A program made the translations under genes and the position numbers. A stretch of 64,000 nucleotides of DNA from Ignatzschineria ureiclastica (lineage in GTDB: Bacteria > Pseudomonadota > Gammaproteobacteria > Cardiobacteriales > Wohlfahrtiimonadaceae). The stretch lies in NCBI RefSeq assembly GCF_003121845.1, contig NZ_QEWQ01000003.1:312501-376500 (forward strand), in the 5' to 3' direction. The notes under the pieces were generated by a model. It saw only the letters and a list, made by a program, of their open reading frames with translations. It made no database searches and had not been told where the DNA came from. Below are positions 27,129 through 36,876 of the stretch, in pieces (the first letter of the stretch is position 1; each line of letters begins with the position of its first letter).

Positions 27129-28061
27129 CTACGCCAAAAATTGCAATACATTCTCCGTTAAGACTGACAAGAAATTCGGTGCTGCCACATCGTAAGTATT
27201 GAGATCCGTCTCCCGACGAAGCCAGGTTCGTTGGCGCTTAGCATATTGTCGTGTCGCAATAATTGCAAGCTCAACCGCTTCTTCTAATGAGGTTTCACCC
27301 TCCAAGTAATTCCAAATCTGCCGATAACCCACCGCGCGCATTGAGGGATAATCTAAATCAAGCTCAGGGTACATTTGACGTAAGCGCTCAACCTCTGCCA
27401 CCAAACCTTGTTCGATCATCGCTTCATAGCGTAAGGCAATTTGTTGATTTCGTTTTTTCTCATCATGATTCGCTAGTGCAAGCTTGATAAAAGGATAAGG
27501 CATACCCGCCTGTTTCGGTAAACTCCAAAAATAAGTTAATGGCTTTCCTGTTTCATAATAGACACTTAATGCTCGCACAACGCGCTGAGAATCATTAGGA
27601 TTTAATCTAGCACCACTTTCAGGATCGACTTCTGATAATATTTGATGCAATGCCGGTGAGCCTTTTGAGGCGAGCGCTTCTGCGAGATCATCTAAAATCG
27701 CTTGTGAAACAGCAGGAATAGGCGAAATCCCCTCTAAAAGTGACTGAAAATAGAGAAATGTGCCACCCACTAACAACGGGATCTTCCCAGCATTAAAGCT
27801 CTCTTCAATCGCCACTAAGGCATCTCGACGAAAATCAGCCGTCGAATAACGCTCTGTTGGATCACAAATATCCACCAATTGATGAGGATATTGACCGAGC
27901 GTTTGTGCATCTGGCTTAGCGGTGCCGATATCCATTCCTCGATAAATCATGGCCGAATCTACAGAGATAATCTGAATAGGTAATTGATCAGATAGGCGCA
28001 TTGCCACCTCCGTTTTACCGGTTGCCGTTGGCCCCATCAAACAAATAACTCTCTTATGCAT
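27129..28061 (-). CDS. miaA: tRNA dimethylallyltransferase MiaA
   Basis: 310 residues, normal length. The P-loop GPTATGKTEVA is near residue 10, followed by VDSAMIYRGMDIGTAKP and VGGTFLYFQSL. It adds the dimethylallyl group to A37 of tRNAs that read UNN codons. AAGGGA precedes the ATG. In many relatives it lies next to hfq and mutL; here it stands alone, converging with the TAXI-type gene and diverging from epmB. Confidence 0.97.
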   Translation of the reverse strand: MHKRVICLMGPTATGKTEVAMRLSDQLPIQIISVDSAMIYRGMDIGTAKPDAQTLGQYPHQLVDICDPTERYSTADFRRDALVAIEESFNAGKIPLLVGGTFLYFQSLLEGISPIPAVSQAILDDLAEALASKGSPALHQILSEVDPESGARLNPNDSQRVVRALSVYYETGKPLTYFWSLPKQAGMPYPFIKLALANHDEKKRNQQIALRYEAMIEQGLVAEVERLRQMYPELDLDYPSMRAVGYRQIWNYLEGETSLEEAVELAIIATRQYAKRQRTWLRRETDLNTYDVAAPNFLSVLTENVLQFLA

Positions 28062-28124
28062 CTAAAATCCCTTATGATATGATTCACGCTTAAATACCCT
28101 ATAACAGAGGAATAGTATACCGTA

Positions 28125-29093
28125 ATGAGTCGATATTGGACGAATCTTGCCGATCTTTATAAAGAAGGGTTGCTCACAGAAACCGCTGAGCTTACAGAGG
28201 TTGCAAAAGCATTTCAAATCAAGATCAGCCCCACAATACAAAAGCAACTCGAAAAAGTCACAGCGAACGAGAGAGAGGCTTTAATTCGGCAATTTATTCC
28301 CTCTCCCTTAGAAGCAAATATTCTTCCCACAGAACTCGATGATCCCATCGGAGATCGACGTTTTACACCCACTCCCGGCGTTGTCCATCGCTATAAAGAT
28401 CGTGCGTTACTGAAGATTACCCAACTCTGTGAAGTCTATTGCCGATTCTGCTTCCGTAAAGAGATGATAGGTCAAAAAGGCGCAACCCTTTCAGAGTCAG
28501 AACTAAAAGCTGCCATAGCCTATTTTCAAGCGCATACCGAACTATGGGAAGTGATCTTAACCGGAGGTGATCCACTTATTCTCTCCGCTCGACGCTTGCA
28601 GATAGCCCTTGAAGCTCTATGCACTATTCCTCACATTCGAAATATCCGGATTCATAGCCGAATTCCGATTATCTCACCGGAAAAAATCACTCCTGAACTA
28701 CTCACGCTACTAGAGAATTGTATTGATCAAGGTAAAGCCATTACCCTTGTAATTCATGCCAATCACGCTTCTGAGTTCTCCAATGAGGCAACAATAATCC
28801 TCAAAAAATTACGGAAAGCCGGCGTATTACTACTCTCACAATCTGTTTTACTAAAGAGCATTAATGATTCAATTCCGGCATTAACAGCCCTTATGCGCAC
28901 CTTTATTATCAATGGTATTAAACCCTATTATCTCCATCAAATGGATTTAGCGCGCGGGACAAGTCACTTTGTAGTGGAGGAAGCACGCGCAATCGAATTA
29001 GTAGAAACATTACGACAAGAGATCTCCGGCATCTGTATTCCCCGTCTTATTGTGGAAATCCCCGAAGGTGAAGGCAAACGCGCACTTGCTTAA
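28125..29093 (+). CDS. epmB: EF-P beta-lysylation protein EpmB (radical SAM)
   Basis: 322 residues of the lysine 2,3-aminomutase family. The radical SAM cluster cysteines are C102, C106 and C109 in CEVYCRFCFRKEM; the TGGDPL motif and a PYYLHQMD segment follow. Its length is near that of E. coli EpmB rather than the longer metabolic aminomutases. It converts alpha-lysine to R-beta-lysine, which EpmA attaches to elongation factor P. In E. coli efp and epmB are neighbours; efp and epmA are not in this window. Confidence 0.92.
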   Translation: MSRYWTNLADLYKEGLLTETAELTEVAKAFQIKISPTIQKQLEKVTANEREALIRQFIPSPLEANILPTELDDPIGDRRFTPTPGVVHRYKDRALLKITQLCEVYCRFCFRKEMIGQKGATLSESELKAAIAYFQAHTELWEVILTGGDPLILSARRLQIALEALCTIPHIRNIRIHSRIPIISPEKITPELLTLLENCIDQGKAITLVIHANHASEFSNEATIILKKLRKAGVLLLSQSVLLKSINDSIPALTALMRTFIINGIKPYYLHQMDLARGTSHFVVEEARAIELVETLRQEISGICIPRLIVEIPEGEGKRALA

Positions 29094-29118
29094 TCTTCCG
29101 TCATTAAGCAAGTCTACT

Positions 29119-29721
29119 TTAAATTTCTAACAGAATCTGCCGTGCAGTTTGTGGTAAGTTATTCCAAGGCCAAAGCAACTTAAATTTACTCCCACCATAT
29201 TGTCGCCATAACATCGCCGAGCGAATCCCGGAAAGCAAAATCGCTCGAATCTCATTCGCAATGTAGGCTTGACTTAAAATATTCTGCTCGCCTCTCACCA
29301 TAATTTTAGGTGACAGTTTACTTAATGTTTGACTATAAAGGTCTGCAATGCCAGCGATCATATTCTCATGACCAATCTCAAAATGCTGCAATCTTCCTGA
29401 GAGAGACTCTAACCCCGCCCCCAATAGATTGAGCATCGCGCTATCTTTACTTAAGTTTTTTTCTAAGGCGATTAGGGAGTAGAAATAGATTTTCGCTTGT
29501 GCTGAAGTATTTTGTAATCCATTTGCGAAAGCTTGTAAACCAGGTTGAATATTGGCAATCCCATCATAGACATCATCAATATTTTCTGGATGTAATACAA
29601 AAATACTATGCAACAATGGATTTCGTACCTCATTTTGAATCGACCCTGTAGTTGCTAAACGATCCACCAAAATAGCAGCTTGCATAACCGCCGACAATGC
29701 AATGACCTGATTCCGATTCAT
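29119..29721 (-). CDS. hflD: HflD-family lysogenization regulator homologue
   Basis: 200 residues, all-helical, membrane-associated family known from E. coli HflD. Family segments include ALSAVMQAAILVDRLATTG near the N-terminus and GIRSAMLWRQYGGSKFKLLW near the end. In E. coli HflD binds the lambda CII protein; its normal role is unclear. It usually follows mnmA and precedes purB, but neither is here. It converges with epmB, 25 bases from its stop. Confidence 0.85.
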   Translation of the reverse strand: MNRNQVIALSAVMQAAILVDRLATTGSIQNEVRNPLLHSIFVLHPENIDDVYDGIANIQPGLQAFANGLQNTSAQAKIYFYSLIALEKNLSKDSAMLNLLGAGLESLSGRLQHFEIGHENMIAGIADLYSQTLSKLSPKIMVRGEQNILSQAYIANEIRAILLSGIRSAMLWRQYGGSKFKLLWPWNNLPQTARQILLEI

Positions 29722-29864
29722 CTCCCTCTCCTCTCACGCTACTCAATCTTTAATACTCAACATTCATACCCTAATGAATATTAGCAGATATTCGATAAAA
29801 GCTCGACATCAAAGCTTGATATTGAACCTTGTTAAATCCTGTAGAATTCGATCATTTCAAATAG

Positions 29865-29896
29865 AAAAAGCGCCAAGAAAATGATCTTTGGCGCTT
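29865..29896 (-). terminator. methyltransferase gene terminator
   Basis: AAGCGCCAA (29868-29876) pairs with TTGGCGCTT (29888-29896). On the minus strand it is followed by TTTTCTAT. It lies some 60 bases past the 29958 stop. Confidence 0.75.
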
Positions 29897-29957
29897 CATT
29901 GCTCGAATCACAATTGATCGAAACAGTACATTCAACTAAAAATACTTGTATGGACTC

Positions 29958-31508
29958 TTATATGAACTTCATATGCTTCCAAATAGCGGCGTATTTCTTC
30001 GCTTCAGGAATCTGCTTCCGTACAAAGAGTTCAATACTCTCCTCTCGATTACAAGATTCAGTAGAATTCTCCTTACGAGCATAAACATTCAATTTATCCA
30101 TAAAGTCAAACATCGCCCCAGCAATCTCTTGATCATTCATCGTCGGATTCTCTGACACCACTTTCATATAAGCAACATAAATCATCCCCATTTTTGAATA
30201 ACCCGCCCCTAATACAGGAGAGGCTAAATAATTAATCCCTCTTCTTGGCATTAAGTTCTGGATGATATAGTCATTGTACTGTTGACTCTTAGCCACGACA
30301 GATTGGTCTGGCGCCGGATTATTCACAATCGCAAAATCACCTCTTTGTATTTTAACCACTAATACCTTCAGGAGATCATTCCAACCATAGTTCGAAGGAA
30401 GCACTTCTAAAAGCTCAGCAAAACTTTTTGGCCGATAATCATCGGCACACAAACAATCTGCAATAGGATCAAAAAGATCGCTTTTAATCTCCATCGTGCC
30501 TGATTTAAACATCTTATTCTCCAGCTCATCCCGAGAACCAAAAGAGATAAAGTGCCACTCTTTTAAGCGATCTAACTGCTGCTGCCCATTTAGACGGTAT
30601 CCCCCTTTCATAAAGAGATCTTTCCTAAAGGTCTCTTTAGTAAAAGTATCATGCCACATCTCTCGATCGAGGATAGATTGGGTCGTCAAAAAGGTTTTCA
30701 CTGATTCAGAGAAGCGATAAGCATCTATAATTTCATTAAAATTCATACTTCCGATAAAACTGAGCTTTGCATCATCAAAATGTTGCGCTACCTCCTCTAA
30801 CGTCATCGGCTTCCAATGCTCATTCAAATACTCATGAATTAGATAATTGTAGTTACCCGAATTCATCTGTCTCTTAATGCCATTCCAACTCATTTTAAGT
30901 GGAGGATTATTCTCTAACAGCTCAGGAAATTGTGTAAAAATCTCTTCAAAATGCGAAAATGTCTTTTCCGCTTTTTCTCGAGGCGACCCCGACAAGCCAC
31001 CGTAATAGCGATATAATTTATCTTTCCATTCTACAAAGTGATTATGCCCCGCACTACAGTTATAACTGATATGGAATAATCCCCCGGGCTTTAAAAACTT
31101 TTTCACAATTTCAACAATAAAGCGCTGATTACTCTCGCTAATCCAACTCCAAACACCATGAATCGCAATAGTATCGCATTGAGGGATATCATCTCGTTGC
31201 AATAACTCTTCAAAGCTTTGATCCGTAAAATTGGCCTGAACACCGGAATGGGAAGAGATCAGATTTGCAAATGCAATATGACTTGGATTGAAATCATTTC
31301 CAAAATACTGACCTTTATGAGATGCGGCATGAATATTGGCAGACAATCCTTGCCCGATACCAAGCTCAAGATGCACATCATTATCACTCTTAGGCTTAAC
31401 ATCATAACCATGCACAAGTGCGGCAAAGCGCATTTGCGTTGGGCTTAAGTTAGGATAATAACCAAATGTATACTCAACATCTGTACGATAACCATCATTC
31501 CAAAACAT
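29958..31508 (-). CDS. class I SAM-dependent methyltransferase with regulatory domain
   Basis: 516 residues. The N-terminal half is a Rossmann methyltransferase: motif I LELGIGQGLSANI (about 47-59), HGVWSWISESNQ and FLKPGGLFHISYN. The middle and C-terminal part matches the methyltransferase regulatory domain type (PF10119-like), including a PRRGINYLASPVLGAG segment. The substrate is unknown; related proteins often sit in surface-polysaccharide loci, but none is here. The gene stands alone between AT-rich gaps, with a terminator downstream and a hairpin upstream, which suggests single-gene regulation and possibly acquisition. Confidence 0.82.
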   Translation of the reverse strand: MFWNDGYRTDVEYTFGYYPNLSPTQMRFAALVHGYDVKPKSDNDVHLELGIGQGLSANIHAASHKGQYFGNDFNPSHIAFANLISSHSGVQANFTDQSFEELLQRDDIPQCDTIAIHGVWSWISESNQRFIVEIVKKFLKPGGLFHISYNCSAGHNHFVEWKDKLYRYYGGLSGSPREKAEKTFSHFEEIFTQFPELLENNPPLKMSWNGIKRQMNSGNYNYLIHEYLNEHWKPMTLEEVAQHFDDAKLSFIGSMNFNEIIDAYRFSESVKTFLTTQSILDREMWHDTFTKETFRKDLFMKGGYRLNGQQQLDRLKEWHFISFGSRDELENKMFKSGTMEIKSDLFDPIADCLCADDYRPKSFAELLEVLPSNYGWNDLLKVLVVKIQRGDFAIVNNPAPDQSVVAKSQQYNDYIIQNLMPRRGINYLASPVLGAGYSKMGMIYVAYMKVVSENPTMNDQEIAGAMFDFMDKLNVYARKENSTESCNREESIELFVRKQIPEAKKYAAIWKHMKFI

Positions 31509-31971
31509 ATTCTATTCCTCAGAATCTTTTCTTATACTACTAAAGATATAAACTGGCACCTTGAAACCTATATCAATATCTTAGCGCATAATAGATTTCA
31601 TTTTTTGTTAAATCATCACTTTTAACAAAAAAATACAATACTTACATATCTTTCTTTAACAAAAATGATCAGTGTCATCTGAATCTCAGGTATCTAATCT
31701 AAAATCATAGTGAGGATTAATAAGTACAACATGATTGATCACAGCTCTTCAGAATTTATTTTGTAAATATTCTCTCTAAATTAACTTACTACAAAGTAAG
31801 CTTAAAGAGATTAAAAGCGTAATAAAAATGATAAGACTTTAAAATGAATATTAATATTTAAAATATTTTAAAATTAATTAGTTACATATAGACTGATCAT
31901 TTCAAGGCATTAAAAATAACGCCTCTCATCTCCCCAAAAGAAAAATATTGCCTTTTTATGATGCAAAAAGC
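31509..31971. other. AT-rich gap upstream of the methyltransferase
   Basis: About 460 very AT-rich bases without a credible gene. A perfect 12-bp inverted repeat TTTTTTGTTAAA / TTTAACAAAAAA with an 8-base loop is at 31601-31632, about 95 bases before the methyltransferase start, and a smaller CTTACT-ACAA-AGTAAG repeat is near 31785. Confidence 0.5.
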
Positions 31972-31999
31972 TTGATGAAATATTTTTACATGGTAGAAT
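31972..31999 (+). promoter_or_regulatory. tRNA-Gln promoter
   Basis: -35 TTGATG (31972-31977), 16-base spacer, -10 TAGAAT (31994-31999), leaving a leader of about 20 bases before the tRNA. Confidence 0.55.
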
Positions 32000-32028
32000 C
32001 TTCATTCTCATATATATGAGAGCACATT

Positions 32029-32103
32029 TGGGCTATAGCCAAGCGGTAAGGCAGCGGGTTTTGATCCCGCCATTCCCAGGTTCGAATCCTGGTAGCCCAG
32101 CCA
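32029..32103 (+). tRNA. tRNA-Gln (anticodon TTG), CCA encoded
   Basis: Acceptor TGGGCTA/TAGCCCA, an anticodon loop centred on TTG, T-arm CCAGG-TTCGAAT-CCTGG, discriminator G and CCA at 32101-32103. 75 bases. Confidence 0.97.
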
Positions 32104-32107
32104 TATT

Positions 32108-32141
32108 AAAAAGCACTGCAATTTGATTGCAGTGCTTTTTT
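32108..32141 (+). terminator. tRNA-Gln terminator
   Basis: AAAAAGCACTGCAA pairs with TTGCAGTGCTTTTT around a 5-base loop, followed by more T. Confidence 0.9.
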
Positions 32142-32324
32142 TATTCAGTCGAGATCCCTCGATCACTAGACTAAAAATAGAGCTCCCAAAATTCGACATC
32201 ACCACACTTGTTATTTACGAATCACTATTATCAAAATAGTCACCCTACATCAAAATCAGATGCACATATTACAATCGAATATCTCGATCTTAAATATATG
32301 GCTACCATGCTAATGTGATATAAT

Positions 32325-32359
32325 AAAAAACCCGTTACATTTCTCAATGTAACGGGTTT
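32325..32359 (-). terminator. tRNA-Leu terminator
   Basis: AAACCCGTTACAT pairs with ATGTAACGGGTTT around a 6-base loop; on the minus strand the T-run follows. It lies 10 bases past the tRNA-Leu CCA. Confidence 0.9.
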
Positions 32360-32368
32360 CTTTAATAA

Positions 32369-32458
32369 TGGTGCCTAGGGCCGGAATCGAACCGGCACGA
32401 CCGTATAAGGGTCGGCAGATTTTAAGTCTGCTGCGTCTACCAATTTCGCCACCCAGGC
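32369..32458 (-). tRNA. tRNA-Leu (anticodon TAA), CCA encoded
   Basis: Class II tRNA of 90 bases on the minus strand. Acceptor GCCTGGG/CCTAGGC (one G-U-type pair), anticodon TAA, a long variable arm (GACCC...GGGTC type) and a TTCGATT T-loop. CCA is at 32371-32369. Confidence 0.96.
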
Positions 32459-32634
32459 ATTCGGTGCTTCTTAGTAGAAGACAAATATTACAAGGTCAGC
32501 CTACAAAAAGCAATAGGTGAGCGAAAAAAGCGCAATATTTTCTATCCATATCTTCGGTTAAAGCATAATACAGACAAGGAATATGATAGGATAGAGCTTA
32601 TATTTAAATGAGTTATGCAATTGAGGGTTAATCT

Positions 32635-33399
32635 ATGGCTGTACAAATTAATTTTGAAAATATTGTCAATTTTAGAAATTTTGCAGAGATTAAAACGCGT
32701 GATAATCGTTCCATTAAGAATGATAAAGTCTATCGAAGCGCCTTACTAGATTTTGCTTCCCCTCAAGATTTAGATCAATTAATCAATATTGCGCCGGATG
32801 TCATATTCGATTTTCGTATGACAGAAGAGAAACACCAAGAACAACTCAAACTGTTAGCCAGTATGATTAGCTATCAAGCAAAGCCCATTGACGTGGGGAA
32901 CTTCTTTACCAAAGATGAGATCAAAAAACTCACGCAATTAACAGAAAAAGAGATCGATCAACTCTTTATTACGATGTACCAAGCATTCCCACAAAAAGGC
33001 ACTGAACAATTCAGGGCGGTATTTGAGGCACTCTCTAATAATGAACGCGTGATCTATCATTGCAGCGCCGGCAAGGATCGTACAGGGGTAATGAGTTACC
33101 TCCTACTCTCTGCATTAGATGTGCATTATGACGATATTATGGCGAACTATCTCCGCTCAAATGAGTCAGCGGAAGCATTACATCAGTTATTTGCAACACA
33201 TAAAGAAGATAATAGGCAACTTGAACCGAACATTATCGAAGCATTAGAGCCTATTTTACGCAAAGTTCGTTATGTTGAAGCTGATTATCTCAATACATTA
33301 GATCAGTTTCTTAAACAGGAATATGGCGGCCCTATCGACTATATTGAGAAAGTACTACAGATCAATATTCCCCGCTTACAGAAATACTTACTTGCATAA
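32635..33399 (+). CDS. LipA/MptpB-type tyrosine phosphatase
   Basis: 254 residues of the Y_phosphatase3 family. The P-loop HCSAGKDRTG gives nucleophile C143 and R149; an N-terminal NFRNFAEI and VYRSALLDF are family landmarks. The loop's K and D after AG are typical of enzymes such as MptpB and Listeria LipA, which act on phosphotyrosine and, in some cases, phosphoinositides. No signal peptide is visible, so it is probably cytoplasmic unless exported by a special route. A terminator lies downstream inside the end of xerC. Confidence 0.87.
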   Translation: MAVQINFENIVNFRNFAEIKTRDNRSIKNDKVYRSALLDFASPQDLDQLINIAPDVIFDFRMTEEKHQEQLKLLASMISYQAKPIDVGNFFTKDEIKKLTQLTEKEIDQLFITMYQAFPQKGTEQFRAVFEALSNNERVIYHCSAGKDRTGVMSYLLLSALDVHYDDIMANYLRSNESAEALHQLFATHKEDNRQLEPNIIEALEPILRKVRYVEADYLNTLDQFLKQEYGGPIDYIEKVLQINIPRLQKYLLA

Positions 33400-33467
33400 A
33401 GTCTGTCTATTATTATCTACCTGCGATCTTATAGCTGCCTCATTACTCAATACGATTAAATTAGAAT

Positions 33468-34478
33468 TTAAAATTCCTCGACCTCATCATCTGATTGAGG
33501 TCTTTTTAGGGTCTTTTCCTTATTGGAGGCTTTCCGCTTCGCCCGCGGATGTGCGGCATCAAAGATCTTAGCGAGATGATTAAAATTTAAATGCGTATAC
33601 ACTTGCGTTGTCGAGATATCGGCGTGCCCTAATAACTCTTGTACTAAGCGAATATCTTGACTCGACTCCAAAATATGCGTCGCCATAGAGTGACGTAGCA
33701 GATGCGGATGAAGATTAATATGCACCCCACTCTTCTCTGCATAGAGCTTCACTCGGCGACTAATTTGCCGGTCGGAAAGTTGCCCGCCACGCTTTGAAAT
33801 AAAGAGTGCATTGGTCGTAATTGCCGGCACTTCACTGAGCCAATTTAAACGAAGCGCGCACCAAGTTTCCAATGCAATAATCGCCTTACGACCAATGGGT
33901 ACGATGCGATCTTTCCCCCCTTTACCATCAATCACTTTGACTAACTGCTCTTTAAAATCTAAATCGGATAATTCTAAACTCGCAATCTCTGCTAAACGAA
34001 GCCCACTAGAATAGAGTAACTCTAAAATAGCGAGATCCCTGACTTCTAACTCATCTTCTGGCGTACGATCTAAAATCTGATTGACAAGATCTGCCTCAAT
34101 CACTGTAGGCAGACGTTGTCCTTTTTTGGGAGTTGAAACTAACCGGGCTTGATTATGTTGAATAAGCCCTTTCTCTTGCAAATATTGAAAAAAGATTCGG
34201 ATAGAAGCTAAATGCGTTTCGATACTGCTGCTACTTAATGGCTTCTCGCTTCCCGGCAATGCCGTTTTAGAACGATAAATAATATATTGCCGCAACACTC
34301 TATCATCACATTGCCCCCAGGTTGCTATCGCCCGCATTTCAAGATAAGCAATTAACTGTGATAATGCTACCTGTTTTGCCCGAGCGCTATGTTCACGATA
34401 TTGTCGCTGATAGCCGGCTAAAAAAAGATTCGCCTCTACAACGAGAGGCGATTGCGATTCAATTTTTAATTGTGTCAT
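33468..34478 (-). CDS. xerC: site-specific tyrosine recombinase XerC
   Basis: 336 residues. An N-terminal SAM-like core-binding domain precedes the catalytic domain with Arg in SSGLRLAEI near 157, HLLRHSMATHI near 262 and the tyrosine nucleophile in TTQVYTHLN near 292. With XerD it resolves chromosome dimers at dif. About 20 charged residues follow the usual DAAHPRAKRK end; this tail is encoded over the convergent gene's terminator. No dif-like site was seen in the window. XerC versus XerD is judged from the C-terminal context and is not absolute. Confidence 0.9.
   Translation of the reverse strand: MTQLKIESQSPLVVEANLFLAGYQRQYREHSARAKQVALSQLIAYLEMRAIATWGQCDDRVLRQYIIYRSKTALPGSEKPLSSSSIETHLASIRIFFQYLQEKGLIQHNQARLVSTPKKGQRLPTVIEADLVNQILDRTPEDELEVRDLAILELLYSSGLRLAEIASLELSDLDFKEQLVKVIDGKGGKDRIVPIGRKAIIALETWCALRLNWLSEVPAITTNALFISKRGGQLSDRQISRRVKLYAEKSGVHINLHPHLLRHSMATHILESSQDIRLVQELLGHADISTTQVYTHLNFNHLAKIFDAAHPRAKRKASNKEKTLKRPQSDDEVEEF
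33480..33507 (+). terminator. phosphatase gene terminator, embedded in the xerC 3' end
   Basis: GACCTCA (33480-33486) pairs with TGAGGTC (33496-33502), followed by TTTTT. The same bases encode the last residues of xerC on the other strand. Confidence 0.7.
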
Positions 34479-34568
34479 GAATCCTCTGTAATTCTATTCC
34501 GGAAATAGCGCACTATAAAAGAACGCCACTAATGATAGTTTACGATCTTATAAGCTTACAGGGATATA

Positions 34569-35972
34569 TTACTGTAACCCCAAAGTCTTACGTAAATTCT
34601 CTACTGAGAAGAAAGCATCAAAATCCTCTGCCGACATCAATTTGCGCTCAAGAATCACTTCTCGAACACTCTTACCTGTTTTAGCACAAATACTTCCTAC
34701 AATATCCCCCTCACTATGACCAATGACCGGATTGAGATAAGTGATAATACCAATAGAGTTCAAAATATAATTCAAACAACGCTCTTCATTCGCGGTAATA
34801 CCGGCGATACAACGATCTTGAAGACTACGGCAAGCATTGGTAAGCAGCATCATCGATTCAAAAGTGGATTGTGCAATCACAGGCTCCATGGCATTTAATT
34901 GTAATTGCCCTGCTTCTGCGGCTGTTAATACAGTGGTATCATTGCCAAACACTTTAAAACAGGCATTATTCACCGCTTCAGGCAACACAGGATTCACCTT
35001 TGCCGGCATAATTGAGCTGCCTGCTTGTAATTCTGGTAAATTAATATCTTTCAAACCTGTACGTGGACCCGATGAGAGTAGACGAAGGTCATTGGCCATT
35101 TTACCAAGCTTAACCGCTAATCCTTTCAAGGCTGAATGGAAATAGACAAAATCAGAGAGATCAGATGTGGCAGCAATCAGATCTCCCGCAGGCTCAAACG
35201 CAAACCCTGTAATCTCTGCTAAATATTTTGTAGCCAATGCTGAGTATCCCGCCGGCGTATTGATTCCGGTTCCGATAGCGGTTCCCCCTAAGTTGACAGA
35301 GAGCAAGGGCTGACGTGCCACTTTTAAGAAATCAATCCCTTTCCGAATTTGAAAAGCAAATGCTCCAAATTCCATCCCCAGCGTCATAGGAACCGCATCT
35401 TGTAACTGAGTACGCCCCATTTTCAGTACATCAGCAAATTCTGCTTCTTTTGCTTTTAATCCCTTATAGAGATACTCTGCCGCTTCAATTAACTGCTCAG
35501 AGACTTTATAGAAACCGACACGCATACCGGTAGGATAGGCATCATTCGTGGACTGCGATTCATTGACGTGATCATTAGGATTAATAATGTCATAGCGCCC
35601 TTTTTCATAACCTAGCAACTCTAAGGCTATATTAGCCACCACTTCATTCATATTCATATTGAGTGAGGTGCCAGCCCCCCCTTGAAATAGATCAATTGGG
35701 AAATATTGATAGTAGCGATCATCCGCCATAATCAAATCACAAGCTTTGACAATTGCATTACCCACTTCTGGTTTAATTGAACCTAAATCCATATTTGCTT
35801 GTGCCGCAGCTTTTTTCACTGCAGCTAAACCATAGATAAATTCAGGATTATCACTATTTTTTTGCGTTGAAATGGTGAAATTATTGATTGCACGCACTGT
35901 ATGAATACCATAATAGGCATCCGCTGGTACCTTTAATTCCCCTAATAGATCAACTTCTGTCCGATAATCCAT
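34569..35972 (-). CDS. aspA: aspartate ammonia-lyase AspA
   Basis: 467 residues of the fumarase/aspartase superfamily. The signature loop [12 protein letters not shown] is present, as are the substrate-binding [10 protein letters not shown] and an active-site GTGINT segment. It interconverts aspartate and fumarate plus ammonia, feeding amino acid carbon into the TCA cycle or anaerobic fumarate respiration. Its ATG is followed by [13 protein letters not shown], typical of AspA rather than FumC. No transporter such as DcuA lies beside it. Confidence 0.95.
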   Translation of the reverse strand: MDYRTEVDLLGELKVPADAYYGIHTVRAINNFTISTQKNSDNPEFIYGLAAVKKAAAQANMDLGSIKPEVGNAIVKACDLIMADDRYYQYFPIDLFQGGAGTSLNMNMNEVVANIALELLGYEKGRYDIINPNDHVNESQSTNDAYPTGMRVGFYKVSEQLIEAAEYLYKGLKAKEAEFADVLKMGRTQLQDAVPMTLGMEFGAFAFQIRKGIDFLKVARQPLLSVNLGGTAIGTGINTPAGYSALATKYLAEITGFAFEPAGDLIAATSDLSDFVYFHSALKGLAVKLGKMANDLRLLSSGPRTGLKDINLPELQAGSSIMPAKVNPVLPEAVNNACFKVFGNDTTVLTAAEAGQLQLNAMEPVIAQSTFESMMLLTNACRSLQDRCIAGITANEERCLNYILNSIGIITYLNPVIGHSEGDIVGSICAKTGKSVREVILERKLMSAEDFDAFFSVENLRKTLGLQ

Positions 35973-36027
35973 TTACTACTCTCCTTGATAGTTATCATTA
36001 TTTACAATAATTTTTATAAAAGATCTT

Positions 36028-36396
36028 TTAAAATATCTTCCCTTGCTTCACATCCCGCAAGCGACGTTTATCACGGCTTGTAAGCGTTTCGGAAGAAGGT
36101 TGAGGGGATAATCGGCGTAATTCACGCTCATGTTCTCGACGTTTAATGCTCTCATCTGTTTCCGTATACATCGTAGTGGCTACCGAAGCAGGTCCACGTT
36201 GTTCAATCAACTGACGCACCTCAACTTCAAAAATGGTTTGTAGTTTTCGAATCGTTAAGAGATCTCCCACAGCGACATTGCGCGCAGGTTTTGCCTCAGA
36301 GCCATTGACTTTCACGCGCCCTTTATTGATTTCGTCAGTCGCTAAACGTCGGGTTTTATAGAAACGCGCAGCCCATAACCACTTATCTAAACGCAT
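36028..36396 (-). CDS. hslR: heat shock protein 15 (Hsp15), S4-domain ribosome rescue factor
   Basis: 122 residues. The S4 RNA-binding domain covers about residues 1-60 (MRLDKWLWAARFYKTR, then GRVKVNG) and a basic helical tail follows (RREHERELRRL, RDKRRLRDVKQG). Hsp15 binds 50S subunits that carry stalled nascent chain-tRNA after heat shock. It follows aspA's promoter side, 55 bases upstream of aspA on the same strand, so the two may be cotranscribed. Confidence 0.93.
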   Translation of the reverse strand: MRLDKWLWAARFYKTRRLATDEINKGRVKVNGSEAKPARNVAVGDLLTIRKLQTIFEVEVRQLIEQRGPASVATTMYTETDESIKRREHERELRRLSPQPSSETLTSRDKRRLRDVKQGKIF

Positions 36397-36456
36397 AAAG
36401 ATTTCCCTCCATTTCGTTATATTAGATCAAAAAAAAAATTGCAAGCATTTCCCCAC

Positions 36457-36487
36457 AAAAAAAGCCGTTATAACTACGGCTTTTTTT
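36457..36487 (-). terminator. bidirectional-type terminator after minE
   Basis: AAAAAAAGCCGT pairs with ACGGCTTTTTTT around a 7-base loop. It sits between minE and hslR, both on the minus strand, so it should end the min transcript. Confidence 0.88.
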
Positions 36488-36565
36488 AGATAACTCATTG
36501 TTTGATAAAATTTTAATAATATTCAATATAAAATGACACATTACCAAAATACAACCAACACTAAC

Positions 36566-36874
36566 TTATTTAGTCTCTATTGATTCCGATGCGACTTTCT
36601 CTGTCAACTTATGTTCATCTTCTGATAAAACAATATTTAACTCAAGTACATCGCAATCACCATCACGATCCATAGAGATATTAATCTGCTCTGCATCTAC
36701 TGGAATATATCGTCGTACAACTTCAAGAATATCCCGTTGTAAATCTTGCATAAAAGCAGGATTTCCACCCTCGGCATTCTTAAGTCGCTCATGGGCGACA
36801 ATAATCTGCAAACGCTCTTTTGCAATAGAGGCTGTATTACTTCTTTGGCGTCGACCAAATAGACGTTTTAACAT
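36566..36874 (-). CDS. minE: cell division topological specificity factor MinE
   Basis: 102 residues, slightly longer than E. coli MinE. The N-terminal membrane and MinD-binding part (MLKRLFGRRQ, ERLQIIVAHER) and the C-terminal dimerisation domain (DILEVVRRYIPVD, ISMDRDGDCDVLELNIVL) are both visible. It stimulates MinD ATPase and drives pole-to-pole oscillation. Its ATG is two bases after minD's stop. Confidence 0.97.
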   Translation of the reverse strand: MLKRLFGRRQRSNTASIAKERLQIIVAHERLKNAEGGNPAFMQDLQRDILEVVRRYIPVDAEQINISMDRDGDCDVLELNIVLSEDEHKLTEKVASESIETK

Positions 36875-36876
36875 GA

